Source of the DNA: CAZDVQ01 sp964508975
GTDB taxonomy: Bacteria > Bacteroidota > Bacteroidia > Chitinophagales > Saprospiraceae
Assembly (NCBI GenBank): GCA_964508975.1
Contig: CAZDVQ010000082.1
Coordinates: 1 to 16,400 of the forward strand
Direction: 5' to 3'
DNA: 16,400 nucleotides
Shown: piece by piece, positions 13,198 to 16,400 of the stretch
Position numbering within the stretch: position 1 is the first letter of the stretch
Layout of the letters: the number at the start of each line of letters is the position of its first letter
Made by a program: the position numbers and the translations under genes
The notes under the pieces: model-generated
What the model was told of the DNA's origin: nothing
Databases searched by the model: none
The model's input: only the letters and a program-made list of their open reading frames with translations

Positions 13198-14316
13198 ATG
13201 AATTTTCAAAACAAGTCGGGCTTTGTATTTACCCCCTACGAGGAGCCGGAACGCAGCCCCTTCGAGCGTTTGTTGGAGATTTTTCAGGAGTTGATCGTCT
13301 ATACCTCTGGCGATGTGGACGAGACCCTCGACTGGATGCTGCAACTGGACCAAGAATACAAGCTCTTCTCAGATGATTACACCATGGAAGATTTTGTAGA
13401 GGACCTGAAAAAACACGGCTACCTGAAAGACGACGAGGATAAACCGCCTGGACAAGGTTTGAAAATTACCGCCAAAACCGAGCAGGTAATTCGGCAAAGG
13501 GCCTTGGACAAAATTTTTGGCGACCTTAAAAAATCTGGCCGCGGCGACCATAAAACCAAATACACAGGCGCTGGCTCCGATAAAACTGGCGATTTACGCC
13601 CCTACGCTTTTGGCGATGGCATAGACCAAATCGCCGTGACCGAAAGCGTGAAAAACGCCTTTACCAACAATGGCGTCGATGATTTTCGATTGACCGAGCA
13701 AGATCTGGTCATGCACGACACGCACCACACCTCGCAAATGAGCACCGTGCTGATGATCGACATCAGCCACAGTATGATTTTGTATGGCGAAGACCGCATT
13801 ACGCCCGCCAAAAAAGTAGCCATGGCCTTGGCCGAGCTCATCAAGACCCGCTACCCCAAGGATAGCCTGGATATCATTGTTTTTGGTAACGATGCCTGGC
13901 CCATTGAAGTTAAAGATTTACCCTATTTACAGGTAGGCCCCTACCATACCAACACCGTGGCAGGCCTGAACTTGGCCTTGGACATTTTGCGCCGAAAAAA
14001 ACAGGCCAACCGCCAGATATTCATGATTACCGACGGGAAACCCAGCTGCTTGAATTTGCCCAACGGCGAGTATTACAAAAATAGCAACGGCCTGGATCCA
14101 TACATCACCGAAAAATGCTTCAACAAGGCACGGGAGGCCCGTAGAATTGGTATTCCTATCACCACCTTCATGATTACCGACGACCCCTATTTGCAAACAT
14201 TTGTGGAGCAATTTACCGAGGCCAATCAAGGCAAAGCCTTCTACACAGGCTTAAAAGGCCTGGGACAAATGATTTTTGAAGATTACGAGAAAAACAAAAA
14301 ACGAAACATACGATAA
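13198..14316 (+). CDS. VWA domain protein (MoxR-associated, CoxE-like)
   Basis: The 372-aa product has a helical N-terminal region (1-170) and a C-terminal von Willebrand A domain. The metal-binding MIDAS is complete: Asp188-I-Ser-H-Ser in MIDISHSM, Thr251 or Thr253 in HTNT, and Asp279 in ITDGKP. I chose the ATG at 13198 (MNFQNKSGFVF) because Bacteroidota homologues, as I recall them, begin near this motif. The frame stays open to a TTG at 13108, which would give 402 aa, but that extension is close to the heptamer array. The AAA+ gene starts 1 nt after the stop. VWA-MoxR pairs act as ATP-driven chaperones or metal-cofactor inserters, so the two products very probably interact. The substrate is unknown. 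Confidence 0.88.
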   Translation: MNFQNKSGFVFTPYEEPERSPFERLLEIFQELIVYTSGDVDETLDWMLQLDQEYKLFSDDYTMEDFVEDLKKHGYLKDDEDKPPGQGLKITAKTEQVIRQRALDKIFGDLKKSGRGDHKTKYTGAGSDKTGDLRPYAFGDGIDQIAVTESVKNAFTNNGVDDFRLTEQDLVMHDTHHTSQMSTVLMIDISHSMILYGEDRITPAKKVAMALAELIKTRYPKDSLDIIVFGNDAWPIEVKDLPYLQVGPYHTNTVAGLNLALDILRRKKQANRQIFMITDGKPSCLNLPNGEYYKNSNGLDPYITEKCFNKAREARRIGIPITTFMITDDPYLQTFVEQFTEANQGKAFYTGLKGLGQMIFEDYEKNKKRNIR

Positions 14317-14317
14317 T

Positions 14318-15781
14318 ATGGAACTTAGCATAATCAAAACCTTTGGTGAACTAGAAAAGTCGGGCTACAGCTCACGCTCCATCAAAGATGAATTGCGCCA
14401 CAATTTGATCGACAAATTAAAAAACAAGCAGCCCATTTTTGAAGGCATCATCGGGTATGAAGACTCGGTCATACCGCAGTTGAAAAACGCCATTTTGGCT
14501 AAACACGCCATCAATTTACTAGGCTTGCGTGGCCAGGCTAAAACGCGTATCGCCCGTACCTTGGTGAGCTTGCTCGACGAATACATTCCCGTTATTGCTG
14601 GTTCGCCCATCAACGATGATCCATTTTGCCCCATTTCAAGCTATGGAAAGGCGCTCAAGGCCGAAAAAGGTGCCGATTTGCCGATTGAATGGCTACACCG
14701 CAACGAGCGATTTTACGAAAAACTAGCCACCCCTGATGTAACTGTTGCCGACCTGATTGGCGACATTGACCCAATTAAAGCGGCCACCCTGAAATTGACC
14801 TACGCCGATGAAGGCGTGATCCACTACGGTATGATTCCAAGGGCTAACCGTTGCATCTTCGTGATCAATGAAATACCCGATTTGCAAGCACGCATCCAGG
14901 TGGCCTTGTTCAATATTTTGCAAGAAGGCGATGTACAAATCCGTGGTTTCAAAATGCGTTTGCCCCTCGATGTGCAATTTGTGTTTACGGCCAACCCCGA
15001 AGACTACACCAACAGGGGTAGCATTGTAACCCCTTTGAAAGACCGTATTGGCTCTCAAATTTTGACACATTACCCAAAGAGCGTGGAGATTGCGAAGCAA
15101 ATCACGCAACAGGAAATCATTGCCGAAGCCAAAAACCACAACATATTTGTCCCAGAAACGGCCAAAACCATTCTAGAACAAATTGTATTTGAAGCCCGGA
15201 AATCGCCCTATATCGATGCGAACAGCGGTGTTTCGGCGCGCATGAGCATCACGATGTACGAAAACCTGATGGCTGCCGCCGAAGTGCGGATGTTGCAAAA
15301 CGGGGAAAGCGCCACGGCTATCCGCATGGCCGATTTTGAAGCTATTTTGCCCGCCATTACCGGGAAAGTAGAATTGGTGTACGAAGGCGAGCAATTGGGT
15401 TCGGTTAAGGTGGCGCATCATTTGATTGGTGCGGCTATAAAAACCACCTTCGACAGTACCTATCGCCCGATCAAAAAGCTCAAAAAACCCGGTGTTCCAG
15501 ACGAATTTGATGCCGTGGTACAGTGGTTTGTCAAAAACAGCAACTTCGAATTACCCAACGATGCCAACGACAAGGACTATGCGGCTCTGTTGAACAAGGT
15601 CAAACCCATGCAAGCTATTCTGGATCAATACACTCCGGCGGCAGATGAAAAAGAGCAGGTTTTCCTACGGGAATTGCTGCTTTGGGGCTTGGTAGAATAC
15701 AAGCAATTATCAAAGCGCAAGTTGGACCAAGGCATCACCTTTGAGGATGAACTCACCCAAACCGTTTATGGCAAAAACTAA
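14318..15781 (+). CDS. MoxR / magnesium-chelatase-like AAA+ ATPase
   Basis: This 487-aa AAA+ protein resembles the ChlI/BchI and MoxR branch. Walker A is GLRGQAKT at 69-76 (Lys75), with Ala where the third Gly usually sits. Walker B is IFVINEIPDL with Asn184-Glu185 instead of Asp-Glu. Sensor 1 lies in TANPEDYTN, and LKDRIGS supplies a likely arginine finger. The C-terminal 150 residues form a helical lid and an extra domain. The ATG at 14318 is 1 nt after the VWA stop; a TTG start at 14276 would overlap that gene and is less likely. With the VWA partner it probably forms a hexameric ATP-driven remodelling complex like MoxR-VWA systems. 'Magnesium chelatase' annotations of such proteins are by homology only; no chlorophyll genes are nearby. 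Confidence 0.9.
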   Translation: MELSIIKTFGELEKSGYSSRSIKDELRHNLIDKLKNKQPIFEGIIGYEDSVIPQLKNAILAKHAINLLGLRGQAKTRIARTLVSLLDEYIPVIAGSPINDDPFCPISSYGKALKAEKGADLPIEWLHRNERFYEKLATPDVTVADLIGDIDPIKAATLKLTYADEGVIHYGMIPRANRCIFVINEIPDLQARIQVALFNILQEGDVQIRGFKMRLPLDVQFVFTANPEDYTNRGSIVTPLKDRIGSQILTHYPKSVEIAKQITQQEIIAEAKNHNIFVPETAKTILEQIVFEARKSPYIDANSGVSARMSITMYENLMAAAEVRMLQNGESATAIRMADFEAILPAITGKVELVYEGEQLGSVKVAHHLIGAAIKTTFDSTYRPIKKLKKPGVPDEFDAVVQWFVKNSNFELPNDANDKDYAALLNKVKPMQAILDQYTPAADEKEQVFLRELLLWGLVEYKQLSKRKLDQGITFEDELTQTVYGKN

Positions 15782-16145
15782 AGTAGATCGGCCCATGCTG
15801 CCGACGGCAATTCTAGAGGGCATTAGCAACCCAGGCGAAGCATTCCAGAACGAGGTACTGCGGCCCTTGGTGAAAATGCAAAGCGATTTGTTGATGGCGC
15901 ACATCATGGCTAAACTACAAACGCTAAAAATTGATTGGGAACTGTTAGGCCCCATCCAGCAAAGGGAAGCCCTGACCACGCTGTTCAGCAAAGATCAATC
16001 GTTTAAAAGTGAAATCGTGGGCATGGTCATCGGTCAATTTGACCTGCAAGAATACCAACAATACCTAGCCCTACAGAAAGACATGAACAGGCGGATCAGC
16101 CAAATTCTGTTGAATCGGGCTGTAGACCTTTTAACGAGTACCTAA
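15768..16145 (+). CDS. Small helical protein, third gene of the VWA-AAA+ operon
   Basis: The 125-aa product is read from ATG at 15768, overlapping the end of the AAA+ gene by 14 nt, so translation is probably coupled. A TTG at 15741 could add nine residues but is not preferred. The protein is mostly alpha-helical, with no membrane segment or signal peptide. It shows EVLRPLVKMQSDLLMAHIM at about 28-46, a central WELLGPIQQREALTTLFSKD region, and a tail with VIGQFDLQEYQQYLALQKDM. It resembles short Bacteroidota proteins often labelled 'glyoxalase' without the glyoxalase metal ligands, a label I would not use. The operon position suggests an adaptor or substrate-specificity subunit for the ATPase-VWA complex. 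Confidence 0.8.
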   Translation: MAKTKVDRPMLPTAILEGISNPGEAFQNEVLRPLVKMQSDLLMAHIMAKLQTLKIDWELLGPIQQREALTTLFSKDQSFKSEIVGMVIGQFDLQEYQQYLALQKDMNRRISQILLNRAVDLLTST

Positions 16146-16162
16146 AAAATATTATAGATTTT

Positions 16163-16272
16163 ATTTTTTGGGGCGCCCCGGCGCTACGCGCCGTCGGCGT
16201 GCTCCGGGCTCGCTGTACGCTCGGTGCCTACGGCACCAGCCGCTGCGCGGCTGCCCTGCGCATGCCTGGCGC
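16163..16272 (+). repeat. GC-rich multi-hairpin element, family 2, copy F
   Basis: It starts ATTTTTTGGGGCGCCCCGGC and shows the fullest set of hairpins: GGCGC-TAC-GCGCC, GGTGCC-TAC-GGCACC and AGCCGC-TGC-GCGGCT. The block CCGGGCTCGCTGTACGCTCGG lies between the first two, and it ends GCATGCCTGGCGC. It begins 18 bp after the stop of the last gene. The remainder of the window (16273-16400) shows no gene. Confidence 0.8.
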
Positions 16273-16400
16273 AAGTAGTTTCCTGGTTTGCCATTAGCGT
16301 TTTTTCCCTGTAATTCACAGATGCTTTAATATGCCGCTCCGCTGTAGCGCAATGCCATTAAGCGTTAATTATTTTGTTTGTTTTTCAGCATTTTTCGGCC

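Noticed and set aside
16163..16272. Element copy F as a simple rho-independent terminator
   Set aside because: The T-run precedes the first hairpin on the plus strand rather than following it, and the structure is far larger than a terminator.
1..16400. tRNA or rRNA genes
   Set aside because: No TPsiC-arm motif with a foldable acceptor stem, and no rRNA-like conserved sequence, was seen outside the coding regions.

Overview
The window looks like a chromosomal segment of a Bacteroidota bacterium. Several protein families point that way: a DUF6090-like membrane protein, a bestrophin, and a MoxR-type ATPase next to a VWA protein. Candidate promoters of the Bacteroidota TAnnTTTG type add support, and so does the lack of obvious Shine-Dalgarno sites. 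The order or genus cannot be fixed from sequence alone. No rRNA, tRNA, CRISPR array, integrase or intact transposase is visible.

Layout. 1-536: two and a half tandem copies of a 222-bp unit, each a palindromic element plus a short heptamer array. 537-3542: four minus-strand genes in a probable operon: a membrane-anchored coiled-coil protein, an RlmI-like 23S rRNA m5C methyltransferase, a DUF6090-like membrane protein and an unknown soluble protein. 3543-4372: non-coding, packed with hairpins and repeats. 4373-5296 (minus): an Rpn-type PD-(D/E)XK nuclease with an in-frame 12-bp tandem repeat. 5297-6711: a 1.4-kb non-coding stretch with two long, unrelated inverted repeats, an orphan intrinsic terminator, a heptamer array and a GC-rich multi-hairpin element. 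6712-9807: bestrophin channel and RecD2-like helicase, abutting. 9808-13197: a visibly A+T-rich accessory stretch with a small secreted protein, a two-TM coiled-coil protein and an antitoxin-like protein, punctuated by copies of the GC-rich element. 13198-16145: a tightly packed trio of VWA protein, MoxR/Mg-chelatase-like AAA+ ATPase and small helical protein. 16146-16400: another copy of the GC-rich element.

How the genes work together. The VWA, AAA+ and small-protein genes are separated by 1 nt and overlapped by 14 nt, so they probably form one MoxR-VWA-type chaperone complex with a possible third partner. The bestrophin and recD2 genes share a promoter but have no obvious functional link. 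The Rpn nuclease and the A+T-rich genes look like accessory or defence-type cargo.

The strongest unexplained signal is non-coding. At least four palindromic element families share one architecture: conserved blocks separated by short hairpins whose stems change sequence but stay self-complementary. Many copies lie beside arrays of degenerate tandem repeats that always have a 7-bp period although the unit sequence differs from locus to locus. Together they resemble a non-autonomous, structure-dependent repeat system. That is an inference; no mobilising enzyme is present in the window.
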